DNA of 64,000 nucleotides from Acidobacteriota bacterium (lineage in GTDB: Bacteria; Acidobacteriota; Terriglobia; Acidiferrales; UBA7541), in assembly GCA_003224525.1 (NCBI GenBank), contig QHZB01000199.1:1-64000 (forward strand). Reading direction: 5' to 3'. A program made the translations under genes and the position numbers. Below, one piece after another: positions 55,473 through 64,000 of the stretch. Under the pieces are notes generated by a model, which made no database searches, was not told where the DNA came from, and saw only the letters and a list, made by a program, of their open reading frames with translations. Each line of letters starts with the position of its first letter. Positions within the stretch are counted from its first letter, which is position 1.

Positions 55473-56687
55473 ATGATTCGACCTCTCATCACAAAATTGC
55501 AATTTGTTCTCGGAGTTTCCCTCGTCGCAGCAGCTTTCCCGCATGTCCTTCGCGCGCAACTCGTCCGCGAGAAAACGGCGCCGCCACAGCAGAAAGTCTT
55601 GCCCAAGCTGGACCCGCAGAATTCCTCTTCCGCGCAAACGCCCCCGGGAAAAAAACGCCTCTCCCAGGAAGTCCAATTGACCGGTGAAGAATCCTGGATC
55701 GATACCACCATCGACATTCAAGCTGGCGAACGACTGCTTATCACCGCCACCGGCACGCTCCGTTACGCCGACGCGAAGGACGACAACGGCCCGGACGGCC
55801 TTCCGCGCGGCTTCAAAGACCTTCTCCGCGTTCTGCCACTTAATGAGGCGGGGCGCGGCGCGCTCATCGGCCGCATCGGCGATAAAGAGACCGCTCAGCC
55901 GTTTGTCATCGGCGCACGCCGCGATGCCATTGCCCCTGTCTCGGGCCGCCTTTCCGTCGGCATCAATCAGACCGCGGACGACCCTGGTGGCGGCAACTAT
56001 GCCGTGCGCATTGAAGTTTACTCGCCCGAAGCTGGCACCGCGCGCGTGGTTGCCAGGCAAGTCAGCTCACTTCCGAGCGTCGATAATAATCTGTTCTCGA
56101 AAATCGCGAGGCGCATCAGCGACAAAGAGGGTAATACCGGCGACATGGTCAACTTTCTCATACTCGGTTCGGAAGCCGCTATGCAGCGCGTCTTCACCAA
56201 CGCTGGCTGGGTGAAAGTCGATGCTGACGTCAGGGACACCGTTCTCCACGGCATCATTGGCAGTCTTTCGAAAGAATCCTACCTAACTATGCCCATGAGT
56301 CAGCTTTACCTCTTTGGCCGCCCGCAAGATTACGGCTGGGCGCACGCTGAGCCCATCAGCGTCGTCCGATCGCGCAATCACCTGCGCATCTGGAAAGCGC
56401 CGTTCCAGGTCAACGGCGAAACCCTGTGGGTCGGCGCCGCCACCCACGACGTCGGATTCGAACGCGACCAGCGCAACAACGGCATTACCCACAGGATCGA
56501 TCCCGATATCGATCTTGAGCGCGACTACGTCGAAAAAACTCTCGCCTCCACGGGCCTGGTCACCGAGATCTCTCACTTCCTTCCCGACAATCCCATGAAA
56601 GAAGCTAAGACCGCCACTGGCGGGACCTTTCATTCCAACGGCCAGGTGCTCATCCTCAAGCTCGATGAATCCATCCTTAATCCCTGA
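55473..56687 (+). CDS. exported PA-IL-like lectin domain plus LssY C-terminal domain protein
   Basis: 404 aa from the ATG at 55473; the ORF track start at 55149 runs through the promoter. Signal peptide QFVLGVSLVAAAFPHVLRAQ. Residues about 65-195 (SWIDTTIDIQAGERLLITAT, GRLSVGINQTADDPGGGNYA) resemble the PA-IL/LecA-like sugar-binding fold common in this phylum. The second half has the LssY-C pattern: DMVNFLILGSEAAMQRVFTN, AGWVKVDADVRDTVLHGI, LYLFGRPQDYGWAH and VGAATHDVGFERDQRNNGIT. LssY-C is usually fused to phosphatases; here it is soluble and exported. Confidence 0.85.
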   Translation: MIRPLITKLQFVLGVSLVAAAFPHVLRAQLVREKTAPPQQKVLPKLDPQNSSSAQTPPGKKRLSQEVQLTGEESWIDTTIDIQAGERLLITATGTLRYADAKDDNGPDGLPRGFKDLLRVLPLNEAGRGALIGRIGDKETAQPFVIGARRDAIAPVSGRLSVGINQTADDPGGGNYAVRIEVYSPEAGTARVVARQVSSLPSVDNNLFSKIARRISDKEGNTGDMVNFLILGSEAAMQRVFTNAGWVKVDADVRDTVLHGIIGSLSKESYLTMPMSQLYLFGRPQDYGWAHAEPISVVRSRNHLRIWKAPFQVNGETLWVGAATHDVGFERDQRNNGITHRIDPDIDLERDYVEKTLASTGLVTEISHFLPDNPMKEAKTATGGTFHSNGQVLILKLDESILNP

Positions 56688-56717
56688 ATTGAGACGCTCT
56701 CCGCCTCGCCGCGCTTT

Positions 56718-58055
56718 TTATTTCGCCGCTTCCAGTTCGAGCACAATCACACGATCCACTTCTTCCGGTTGCGGCTCCAGAAGTTTCAGCACCAGGCCTT
56801 CCTTGACGCCGCTGTACTCGATGCTACTTCCATCGCGCAGCAGCCTTGCCGAACGAACCGGCCGCGGCATCGCCGGCAGCGCCAGCACCGGACCATTCCA
56901 ATCCAGGACGTGAACGTAAACCATCGAGCCCCGTTGCGTCGTCACCCCCCACGGCCCGGCCCTCACGGGCCCTCCCCGCGTTCCATAAACCGAATCTCCA
57001 TACTGCTTCATCCATCGCCCCACTTCCGTCAAGCGCTGTACGAATTCGGGCTGGATTTCGCCGCTCGGCATCGGCCCCACATTCAAAAGAAAATTTGCGT
57101 TCGATCCCGCCGCGCGCACAAGGTATCGAATCAAATCCGCGGGGCTCTTGTAATGTTCGTCCGTCAGATTGAATCCCCAGGAGTTATTCATAGTTTCCGC
57201 GGTTTCCAGTGGCAGCGCACTGACCGATTGTTCGGGGTTGAAACCTGTGGTGTGCTGGCCCGGCAAATCTTTCTCAAACATCTGGAAGTCCTCCCCGGGA
57301 AAAGGATTCTTATGATGATTGCTGCCGACCATGGCCTGCGGCTGCAATTGATGAATCAGCGCGTACGTTCGGGCAAGATGCCAATCCGCGTCCGGCTTGT
57401 CCCACATTCCGTCGAACCAGATGCCCCCGATCTCTCCGTAGTTCGTCAACAATTCCCGCAACTGCCCGTCCATGAAATTCAGGTAGGCATCCCAATTCCC
57501 TGAATCCGGACGGCCCGTGTGATGCCCCGTGCGCCCGCGCGGAAAATAGTCCGGTGAATGCCAATCCAGTTGTGAGTGGTACAAGAACAGCTTGATGCCC
57601 TGCTTGTGGCATTCCGCGGCGAGCATCCCAATCACGTCTTTGCCGTACGGCGTCCGCGCCACAACGTTCCAATCCGTCAGGCGCGAATCGAACATCGCAA
57701 ATCCGTCATGATGCTTCGAGGTGATGGTGATGTATTTCATGCCAGCGGCCTTCGCCAGTGCCACCCACGCCGCGGGATCAAACTTTATCGGATTGAAAAA
57801 TGCCGGCACCTTCGCGTAATCCGTTCTATTGATCGGCCGCGTCTCCATGATCCATTCCCCATCGCCTAGCACGCTGTACACACCCCAGTGAATGAACATC
57901 CCAAACTTGGCATCCTGGAACCAGGTGCGTGCGTCCGGGTTCGCCGGTGTGGGTGTGTTTTTCTCTTGCGCGGTTGCTCTTGGTCCTGCCGCAAGTGCAG
58001 TTGCGAATAGAGCGGTTGCAATTCCGATAGATCGCGCACGCGTAGCAATTTTCAT
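56718..58055 (-). CDS. exported alpha-L-fucosidase (GH29)
   Basis: 445 aa from the ATG at 58055, preceded by TGGAGATTGAT. The signal peptide (IGIATALFATALAAGPRATA) leads into a GH29 barrel: FQDAKFGMFIHWGVYSVLGD, MKYITITSKHHDGFAMFDS, then GIKLFLYHSQLDWHSPDYFP. The nucleophile Asp is in GGIWFDGMWDKPDA. A C-terminal beta domain follows (VYVHVLDWNGPVLALPAMPR). The enzyme releases alpha-linked fucose from polysaccharides or glycans. No transporter or other fucose gene is adjacent, so substrate is open. Confidence 0.94.
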   Translation of the reverse strand: MKIATRARSIGIATALFATALAAGPRATAQEKNTPTPANPDARTWFQDAKFGMFIHWGVYSVLGDGEWIMETRPINRTDYAKVPAFFNPIKFDPAAWVALAKAAGMKYITITSKHHDGFAMFDSRLTDWNVVARTPYGKDVIGMLAAECHKQGIKLFLYHSQLDWHSPDYFPRGRTGHHTGRPDSGNWDAYLNFMDGQLRELLTNYGEIGGIWFDGMWDKPDADWHLARTYALIHQLQPQAMVGSNHHKNPFPGEDFQMFEKDLPGQHTTGFNPEQSVSALPLETAETMNNSWGFNLTDEHYKSPADLIRYLVRAAGSNANFLLNVGPMPSGEIQPEFVQRLTEVGRWMKQYGDSVYGTRGGPVRAGPWGVTTQRGSMVYVHVLDWNGPVLALPAMPRPVRSARLLRDGSSIEYSGVKEGLVLKLLEPQPEEVDRVIVLELEAAK

Positions 58056-58317
58056 ATCAATCTCCATTAAAAGACCGGAACTCGTCCTGAAATCAAACGG
58101 CTGAATTCTAGCGAATGCGTGCCGGAAGTCGAGCAATATTGCAATCGAGATTACTGCCATTCAAGCAGCTCACCTCCAGAGAGTTGCAGCAACCAGCGGC
58201 CTTTGCACCGGCCACTTCGGCATAGACTCGCTTGCGCGCCATATTCTCCGATTTGGAGTATGATTCCTCCCCGGCCAGGATCCAACCCGGGCCAAGGGAT
58301 CGTGCAGGAGGTGGCTC

Positions 58318-58941
58318 ATGGTCATCGCCAAGCCCGTCAACGAAGAGGGCCGAATCGCCGCCTTGGAGAAGTACGCCATCCTCGATACTGACCCGGAACA
58401 ATCCTTCGACGACCTCACCCTGCTTGCCTCGTTTGTTTGCAAGACACCCATCGCGCTGATTTCTCTTATCGACGAAGACCGCCAATGGTTCAAGTCGCGC
58501 GTGGGCATGGATGCTTCAGAGACATCACGCGAGATCGCCTTTTGCTCCACCGCGATTTTGCAATCCGATGTCTTCGTCGTCCCCGATGCGCTCCTGGATG
58601 AGCGCTTTCGCGACAATCCACTTGTCGTTTCCGACCCGCACATCCGCTTCTACGCCGGCGCTCCTCTGATCAACGAGGACGGTTACGCCCTGGGCACGCT
58701 CTGCGTCGTCGACCAGTCGCCGCGCGAATTGGCGCCCGAGCAAAGGGAGGCCCTGAAAGCGTTAAGCCGCCTGGTTCTCGCTCAGCTCGAATTCCGTCGC
58801 AACTTGATTCTGTTGAAAGAAGCTCTCACCGACCGCACCATAGAAGAACACGAACGTCAGCGCGAACTGCTCCACGTCCAGGAGACCCTCATGCGCGTAA
58901 TGGGGCTGCGCCAACTCCCCGCGTCCGCAAGACCACGGTGA
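58318..58941 (+). CDS. GAF domain protein
   Basis: 207 aa. The N-terminus [20 protein letters not shown] and [20 protein letters not shown], then [20 protein letters not shown], form the GAF subtype usually linked to histidine kinases or diguanylate cyclases. Here the protein ends after a helical segment ([20 protein letters not shown]), so no output domain is present. GCAGGAGGTGGCTC precedes the ATG. A stand-alone small-molecule sensor or partner of a remote kinase is inferred. Followed by a 200-base spacer. Confidence 0.85.
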   Translation: MVIAKPVNEEGRIAALEKYAILDTDPEQSFDDLTLLASFVCKTPIALISLIDEDRQWFKSRVGMDASETSREIAFCSTAILQSDVFVVPDALLDERFRDNPLVVSDPHIRFYAGAPLINEDGYALGTLCVVDQSPRELAPEQREALKALSRLVLAQLEFRRNLILLKEALTDRTIEEHERQRELLHVQETLMRVMGLRQLPASARPR

Positions 58942-59148
58942 GCCCTGCGGTTTCTGCGGGGTTGCATAGTATTACTCCCGATGAAACGAAGGGAGAAAAG
59001 GATCGCCTGGGAGCTGCGCCACGTAAGACGGCAATGTCTTCTTCGCTGCGCGCTGCATTTGGAAATAGAAGAGTAAATGCAACGACCCCACTCTTTATCT
59101 GCGTCTCGCCTTGCATAGTAGGAGTGCTATCCTTCTCCTCGTGTAGCC

Positions 59149-61291
59149 ATGAAAAAGAAGAACACTGTGAAAACACTCGCGCTTTGCGCATCAGTTCTGG
59201 TTCCATGTTTGATCGTCACCACGGCCGGGTTGATCGCCCGCGCGGCAAACACGCCGGCACAAAGCAATGAACCTGGCCAGGAACATCAAGACTGGCCGGC
59301 CTACGGCGGCGCGCCGGAGAACAATCATTATTCCAAGCTAGCGCAAATCAATCGCAGCAACGTAAAGCGCCTCGCCGTTCTATGGAGTTTTGATACGCAG
59401 GAAGAAGGTGGTCTTCAGACGAGCCCCATCATCGTCGAGGGCGTGCTCTACGGAATCACTCCAACGCAAAAAGTTTTCGCCTTGGATGCCACGACAGGCA
59501 AGCTCTTGTGGAAGTTCGACTCTGGAATTCGTGGAACGCAACCGGATCGCGGGCTCGCCTACTGGGCTAATCGCAAAGACAAGCGCATTCTGGTCGGCGT
59601 GATGAACTTCGTTTACGCCCTGGATGCCGCCACCGGCAAACCGATTCCATCTTTTGGAAACGGCGGCCGAATCGATCTCCGCGAAAACCTGGGCCGCGAA
59701 CCTGCTAGCTCTCAGTCTGTAGATCTGACCAGCCCGGGCATCGTTTACAAGGACCTCATAATATTCGGCGGCCGCAACCCCGAGACTCTCCCTGCGCCTC
59801 CCGGCGACATTCGCGCCTACGACGTTCGAACCGGTAGGCTGCGCTGGTCGTTCCACACCATCCCGCGTCCCGGTGAATTTGGCTATGACACTTGGCCGAA
59901 GGATGCGTGGAAGACCAGCGGGGCCGCGAACAATTGGGCCGGAATGGCGCTCGATTCCCGTCGCGGCATTGTCTATGTCCCGACAGGCTCCGCCGCGTTT
60001 GATTTCTACGGCGCCGATCGCATCGGCGACGATCTCTTCGCTAATTGTCTTATTGCCTTGAACGCACGGACGGGCAGGAGAATCTGGCATTTTCAGGGAG
60101 TTCGCCACGATCTCTGGGACCGGGACTTCCCTTCACCGCCCGCGCTCCTCACCGTGATGCGCGATGGAAAACAGATTGATGCGGTAGCGCAAACAACAAA
60201 ACAAGGTTTCGTCTATCTCTTCGACCGCGGCAAAGGAAAGCCTCTTTTTTCCGTCGAGTCCCGAAAGTATCCTCCGAGCACTGTGCCCGGCGAAGTTGCT
60301 GCTTCCGAACAGCCGCTTCCCGCCCGCCCCGCGCCCTTTGCACGCCAGCTTCTCACCGAGGATCTTCTGACCATGCGCACGCCGGAAGCGCATCAGTGGG
60401 CGCTGGCAAAATTCAATCAATTCCGCAGTGAAGGGCAGTCCATTCGACGGTGGCGGGGAGTGGGGCGGCCCCGCGGTGGATGCAGAGACCGGAATCATTT
60501 ACATCAATTCGAATGAGATGGCATGGACCGGCGCTCTCGCCCCGAACACCGGCGAAAATAGCCCGCGCGCCATCTACATGAGCCAGTGCAGCATCTGCCA
60601 CGGTGAAAACATGACGGGCTCGCCTCCCGCCATGCCTTCCCTGATCGGAGTGGGCGGGCGGCTGACTCCCGTGCAGATTGCCACGGCCATCAAGAACGGA
60701 AAAGGACGAATGCCCGGCTTTCCGAATCTGACCGAGGATCAAAGCTACGCGGTGATCAACTTTTTGTTGAGCGGTGAGAGCAAAGAGCTCGCAAGCGCCG
60801 CACCGCCTCCTGCGTCCATGCCTTATCGCTTCACCGGCTACCACAAATTTATCGACCCGGAAGGATATCCCGGCGTTGCTCCCCCGTGGGGCACTCTGAA
60901 CGCTATCAATCTGAACACCGGTGAGTATCTCTGGAAAATTCCGCTTGGTGAATACCCGGAACTCGCGTCGAAGGGGCAAAAAAACACGGGTACGGAAAAT
61001 TACGGCGGCCCGATCGTTACCGCAGGCGGGCTCCTTTTCATCGGGGCAACCAACTTCGACAAAAAATTCGGCGTCTTCGATAAATCGACGGGTGAGCTGC
61101 TTTGTGAAGCCACTCTCCCCTTCTCCGGCAACGCCACTCCCGCCACCTACGAAGTGAACGGCCGCCAATTCGTCGTTATCGCCGCAGGCGGCGGCAAAGA
61201 TCCCAAGTCGCACTCGGGCGGCATCTACGTCGCCTTTGCTCTGCCTCAGGAATCACCGAACACAACTCCCATCCCAGGGCAGAAGCATTAG
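59149..61291 (+). CDS. PQQ-dependent dehydrogenase with inserted cytochrome c domain, one-base frameshift
   Basis: Frames 1 (59149) and 2 (from about 60435) make one protein of about 714 aa. It has a signal peptide (VLVPCLIVTTAGLIARAANT), WPAYGGAPENNHYSKLAQIN and propeller repeats such as VFALDATTGKLLWKFDSGIR and LIALNARTGRRIWHFQGVRH. After GGGEWGGPAVDAETG comes a cytochrome c segment with CSICH (SQCSICHGENMTGSPPAMPS), then the last blades (LNAINLNTGEYLWKIPLGEY). A missing base lies near 60430-60440. It oxidises a sugar or alcohol in the periplasm and passes electrons to the internal heme. Confidence 0.9.
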
Positions 61292-61400
61292 TTCCAGTAA
61301 CCAAGTTCAGGACGGCCACGCTTGGCGGACTTTTCCGGTTCCTCTCCTCCGCTAGCAAGCTGACTGTGTTTGCAGAGCCTTCGACTGCCCGACAAGTGGC

Positions 61401-62594
61401 CTACTTGCTTTTTAGCAGCGCAGTTAGCAGATTGGCGAGCTGTGACTCCTGCCGCAGAACTGTCTCCTGATCTGTCGCGACGCTGTCCCTTTCGGTCAGC
61501 CGCGCGAGCTGCGCCGCCAGATTGCGCACGGCCACATCGTTTGGCACATAAGTTCGATCCACGGGTGTGATCGCTTCCCAGCCCGATTTTGTGCGGCGCA
61601 ACTCCCAGCGAACTCTCTCGCGTCGCCGTTTATAGTCCGTTTCTCCACCCGCTATGGTCGCTCGAGAATCAATCTGCAGATGCGCCCATCCGTGGTCCCG
61701 TTTGATTTCCAAGCGCTCCACATCGAGCCGCTCGAAGATGACCACCGGCAGCGCCAGTTTTGAGGGGTCATCCGCGCGCAAGATATTTCCCGAGGCGTTG
61801 CTCAATTCAGAGATGCCTTCAGCAACTTGGCTGCTCGTTGGCAGCTTGTTTCCCGTCGCGATGATTATGCTCTGCGGAACCTCAAACGTAGTGGGCGCGA
61901 CGGCTGGCGCAAGCAGAACCGGCGGACCATTCACGACCCTTGTCCGTTCCGAAGCCGCCTTCGGTGGCCGGTTGGAAGCGGAGGCAGCCACAGGGGATCG
62001 CTCTTCGATCGCCGGCGCAGTTTCGCGCGACCGCTTGGACTTTGCAGCTCGAGCGGACGCCGGGGCCTTAACTGCTGTCAGCATCTCCGCGTTTTCCACC
62101 TTGTACCGATAGAAGCGCGGTCTTCCGCGGGACCTCCAGTAAGAACCTTTGTAATCCTGCGCCTCTAGGCCGGTACTCACCAAGCTGTAAAAACTATGCT
62201 GTAGCGGATCCACGACAATGCCGGCATGTCCCGGCCACACAATCAAATCTCCCGGCTGCGCGTATCTAACTCGCTCAAATTTCTCGTTCCCCGCGTAGAG
62301 TTCGAACGAGCTCGCATACGGGTACTCAAAACCCGCACTGAGATACGTCTGATGAACAAGGTGAGAACAGTCTTGAGCGCCGGGCACCGGCTGGTCCTCA
62401 TCCCGCACTGCATCCACGATCGCCCGCCCTTCCTTCGCACTCAACAATCGAGAATTCGACCCCGATCCCTGCGTTGCAGATGCAGCCTGTGCCTGTGCTA
62501 GCGCGCCCGCGACCAAACAACCGCCTGCCAGGCATGCCGCGAGCGCAAAACCGCGCGCGACTCTCCAGTTGAACTCAGTATTCGACTTGCCCAT
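61401..62594 (-). CDS. exported NlpC/P60-like cysteine hydrolase
   Basis: 397 aa. Signal peptide FALAACLAGGCLVAGALAQA, then a papain-like domain: PVPGAQDCSHLVHQTYLSAG (nucleophile Cys) and YAQPGDLIVWPGHAGIVVDP (catalytic His), the pattern of NlpC/P60 or CHAP peptidoglycan peptidases. The remaining 220 residues are a linker (SKRSRETAPAIEERSPVAAS) and a beta-rich domain (WAHLQIDSRATIAGGETDYK) of unknown type. A wall-cutting or amidase role in the periplasm is inferred. Convergent with the PQQ dehydrogenase gene. Confidence 0.85.
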   Translation of the reverse strand: MGKSNTEFNWRVARGFALAACLAGGCLVAGALAQAQAASATQGSGSNSRLLSAKEGRAIVDAVRDEDQPVPGAQDCSHLVHQTYLSAGFEYPYASSFELYAGNEKFERVRYAQPGDLIVWPGHAGIVVDPLQHSFYSLVSTGLEAQDYKGSYWRSRGRPRFYRYKVENAEMLTAVKAPASARAAKSKRSRETAPAIEERSPVAASASNRPPKAASERTRVVNGPPVLLAPAVAPTTFEVPQSIIIATGNKLPTSSQVAEGISELSNASGNILRADDPSKLALPVVIFERLDVERLEIKRDHGWAHLQIDSRATIAGGETDYKRRRERVRWELRRTKSGWEAITPVDRTYVPNDVAVRNLAAQLARLTERDSVATDQETVLRQESQLANLLTALLKSK

Positions 62595-62693
62595 CGCTCA
62601 TTCGTCCTTGGCAGTTGCACGGGGATAGTTTCCCTTTCTCTTAGGATCCGTTTAGGACTGGGGGGAGGCAATGGAACTTGCTCTGAGCGTAAT

Positions 62694-62707
62694 TGGCCAT
62701 ATGGCCA
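62694..62707. promoter_or_regulatory. 14-bp perfect palindrome in the spacer between two minus-strand genes
   Basis: TGGCCATATGGCCA is a perfect inverted repeat 100 bases upstream of the hydrolase start codon (minus strand). A direct repeat (CAGTCGAAG twice) adjoins it. Operator-like, but no regulator is suggested by context. Confidence 0.35.
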
Positions 62708-62783
62708 GTCGAAGCTGGCAGTCGAAGACACATGGCTTTTTCTGGCCGAATTCCAGAAATGGGTTAGGTGCTCGAAGTTCTTT

Positions 62784-64000
62784 TTAATTCACCGTAACTA
62801 GGACCGTTGTGGAGTGGCTCAGGGTGCCCGACGTTCCCGTGATCGTGAGCGTGTAAGTTCCAGCAGGAGTGCCTGGAGGCGCTACGGTGAGCGAGGCCGT
62901 TTTGGTCGTGCCGGTGTAGGACGCGGAGATGGTGACTGGAGTGGACGTGGTGACGGCGCTGGTGCTCACCGTGAATGTCGCGCTGCTGGCTCCCGCAGCG
63001 ACAGTCACGCTCGCCGGGACCGTCGCCGTGGGTGTGCTGCTGGAGAGGGAGACGGCCGCGCCGCCAGTGGGAGCTGGCCCGCTCAGCGTCACCGTGCCGG
63101 TTGAAGGAGATCCGCCGGTCACACTCGTGGGATTCAACGTTAGCGAGGAGAGAGTTGGAAGGGCTTGAGGCAGCACGGTGAGTGAGGCTGTTTTGCTCAC
63201 CCCAGCGTAGGACGCGGAGATGGTGACCGGAGTGGACGCGGTAACGGCGCTGGTGCTCACCGTGAACGTCGCGCTGCTGGCTCCCGCAGCGATAGTCACG
63301 CTGGCCGGCACGCTAGCCGCCCCGTTGTTGCTGGAAAGCAGTACCTGCGCGCCGCCAGTGAGTGCTGGCCCGCTCAGCGTCACCGTGCCAGTGGAGGATT
63401 GCACGCTGCCAGTCACACTCGTGGGATTCAGCGTCAGCGAGGAGAGGGTTGGAGGGGCTTGAGACACGACGGTGAGTGAGGCCGTTTTGGTCACGCCAGC
63501 AAACGATGCGGAGATGGTGACCGGAGTGGACGCGGTGACGGCGCTGGTGCTCACCGTGAATGTCGCGCTGCTGGCTCCAGAAACGACGGTCACGCTGGCC
63601 GGGACCGTCGCCGTGGACGTGCTGCTGCTGGAGAGGGAGACGGCCGCGCCGCCAGTGGGAGCTGGCCCGCTCAGCGTCACCGTGCCAGTGGAAGTTTGCA
63701 CGCCGCCAGTCACACTCGTGGGATTCAGCGTTAGCGAAGAGAGAGTTGGAAGGGCCTGCGGCAGCACGGTGAGTGAAGCCGTTTTGCTCACCCCAGCGTA
63801 GGACGCGGAGATGGTGACCGGAGTGGACGCGGTAACGGCGCTGGTGCTCACCGTGAACGTCGCGCTGCTGGCTCCCGCAGCGATAGTCACGCTGGCCGGC
63901 GCGCTAGCCGCCCCGTTGTTGCTGGAAAGCAGTACCTGCGCGCCGCCAGTGAGTGCTGGCCCGCTCAGCGTCACCGTGCCAGTGGAGGATTGCACGCTGC
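62784..64000 (-). CDS. Ig-like repeat protein, 5' end beyond the window
   Basis: At least 403 aa of the C-terminal part; the start lies beyond base 64000. It is built of repeats of about 98-99 residues, each running PTLSSLTLNPTSVTGG, TGTVTLSGPAPTGGAAV, VPASVTVAAGASSATFTVST, TPVTISASYAGVTKTASLTV. This is a bacterial Ig-like surface domain with low Cys and high Thr/Ser. The final part ends LTITGTSGTLSHSTTVLVTV. Such proteins are cell-surface or secreted adhesins or structural proteins. Antisense ORFs across the repeats are artefacts. Confidence 0.9.
   Translation of the reverse strand, partial: SVQSSTGTVTLSGPALTGGAQVLLSSNNGAASAPASVTIAAGASSATFTVSTSAVTASTPVTISASYAGVSKTASLTVLPQALPTLSSLTLNPTSVTGGVQTSTGTVTLSGPAPTGGAAVSLSSSSTSTATVPASVTVVSGASSATFTVSTSAVTASTPVTISASFAGVTKTASLTVVSQAPPTLSSLTLNPTSVTGSVQSSTGTVTLSGPALTGGAQVLLSSNNGAASVPASVTIAAGASSATFTVSTSAVTASTPVTISASYAGVSKTASLTVLPQALPTLSSLTLNPTSVTGGSPSTGTVTLSGPAPTGGAAVSLSSSTPTATVPASVTVAAGASSATFTVSTSAVTTSTPVTISASYTGTTKTASLTVAPPGTPAGTYTLTITGTSGTLSHSTTVLVTVN
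62840..63995 (-). repeat. tandem Ig-domain DNA repeats of 294/297 bp, alternating types
   Basis: Conserved landmarks recur at 63127, 63421 and 63718, giving unit lengths of 294 and 297 bases. Units alternate: one type has AQVLLSSNNGAASVP, the other AAVSLSSSTPTATVP, so the larger period is about 591 bases. High nucleotide identity between same-type units implies recent duplication. Confidence 0.8.

Noticed and set aside
62814-63801. Plus-strand ORFs across the Ig repeats (GVDAVTALVLTVNVALLAP type)
   Set aside because: They repeat only because the opposite strand repeats; the minus-strand Ig-like frame explains the region.
1-64000. CRISPR array, tRNA or rRNA genes, prophage
   Set aside because: No regularly spaced direct repeats with unique spacers, no tRNA or rRNA sequence and no phage structural genes were recognised by eye; a tRNAscan/Infernal run would be decisive.

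Overview
The window looks like chromosomal DNA of a GC-rich (roughly 60 %), diderm, heterotrophic bacterium. lpxB, AsmA and TonB-C-like domains imply an outer membrane. The mix of exported DinB, cupin and DUF1684 proteins, DUF2339, S9/M16 peptidases, a PQQ dehydrogenase with an inserted cytochrome c, a fucosidase and long Ig-repeat proteins is typical of Acidobacteriota (Terriglobia-like). That placement is an inference from gene content, because no 16S rRNA is present. No tRNA, rRNA or CRISPR array was recognised.

Layout. 0.3-5.8 kb: small secreted proteins, a yjdI/yjdJ-like pair, an alkyladenine glycosylase and a pseudokinase fused to a TonB-C-like domain. 5.8-9.0 kb: a gene-poor stretch with REP-like hairpins, an M50 protease and a decayed IS1634-like transposase. 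9.0-11.4 kb: exported DinB, an exported glycine-rich protein and a cupin. 11.5-13.9 kb: SRP RNA, then dnaX-ybaB. 13.9-19.1 kb (minus): M48 protease and a giant DUF2339 membrane protein. 19.3-26.5 kb: DEAD-box helicase with a long leader, GNAT, a 65-aa protein, recR, Mpo1-like, and a 924-aa PilZ-like/coiled-coil protein. 26.6-34.6 kb: lipoprotein, a heterodimeric ABC exporter pair, lpxB and a zinc-site-less M1-like protein with TPRs. 34.6-36.1 kb: an IS1595-family transposase remnant split by an ORF-less group II intron. 36.4-37.6 kb: ribBA with an atypical GCH2 half. 37.7-41.7 kb (minus): ComEA-like protein, an M16 peptidase pair and a broken DUF2520 gene. 41.7-45 kb: glycosyltransferase convergent with uvrB. 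45-55.2 kb (minus): a long, probably co-transcribed block (two TPR proteins, rnc, lepB, AsmA, S9 peptidase, hypothetical). 55.4-64 kb: LssY-C/lectin-like protein, alpha-L-fucosidase, GAF protein, PQQ dehydrogenase, NlpC/P60-like hydrolase and the C-terminal part of an Ig-repeat protein.

Two patterns cut across the gene list. Several otherwise intact genes (yjdJ-like, the first ABC exporter, the ComEA-like gene, the PQQ dehydrogenase) carry a single one-base frameshift, often beside G/C runs, and the DUF2520 gene carries several lesions; sequencing indels are a real possibility. Some intergenic spacers are built of seven-base units, notably directly before dnaX and after the DUF1684 gene.

The most unusual items are the intron-in-IS structure, the pseudokinase-TonB fusion, the PilZ/coiled-coil protein, two peptidase-like proteins that have lost their zinc-binding residues, and the heptameric intergenic repeats. 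I did not find a clearly new multi-gene system.
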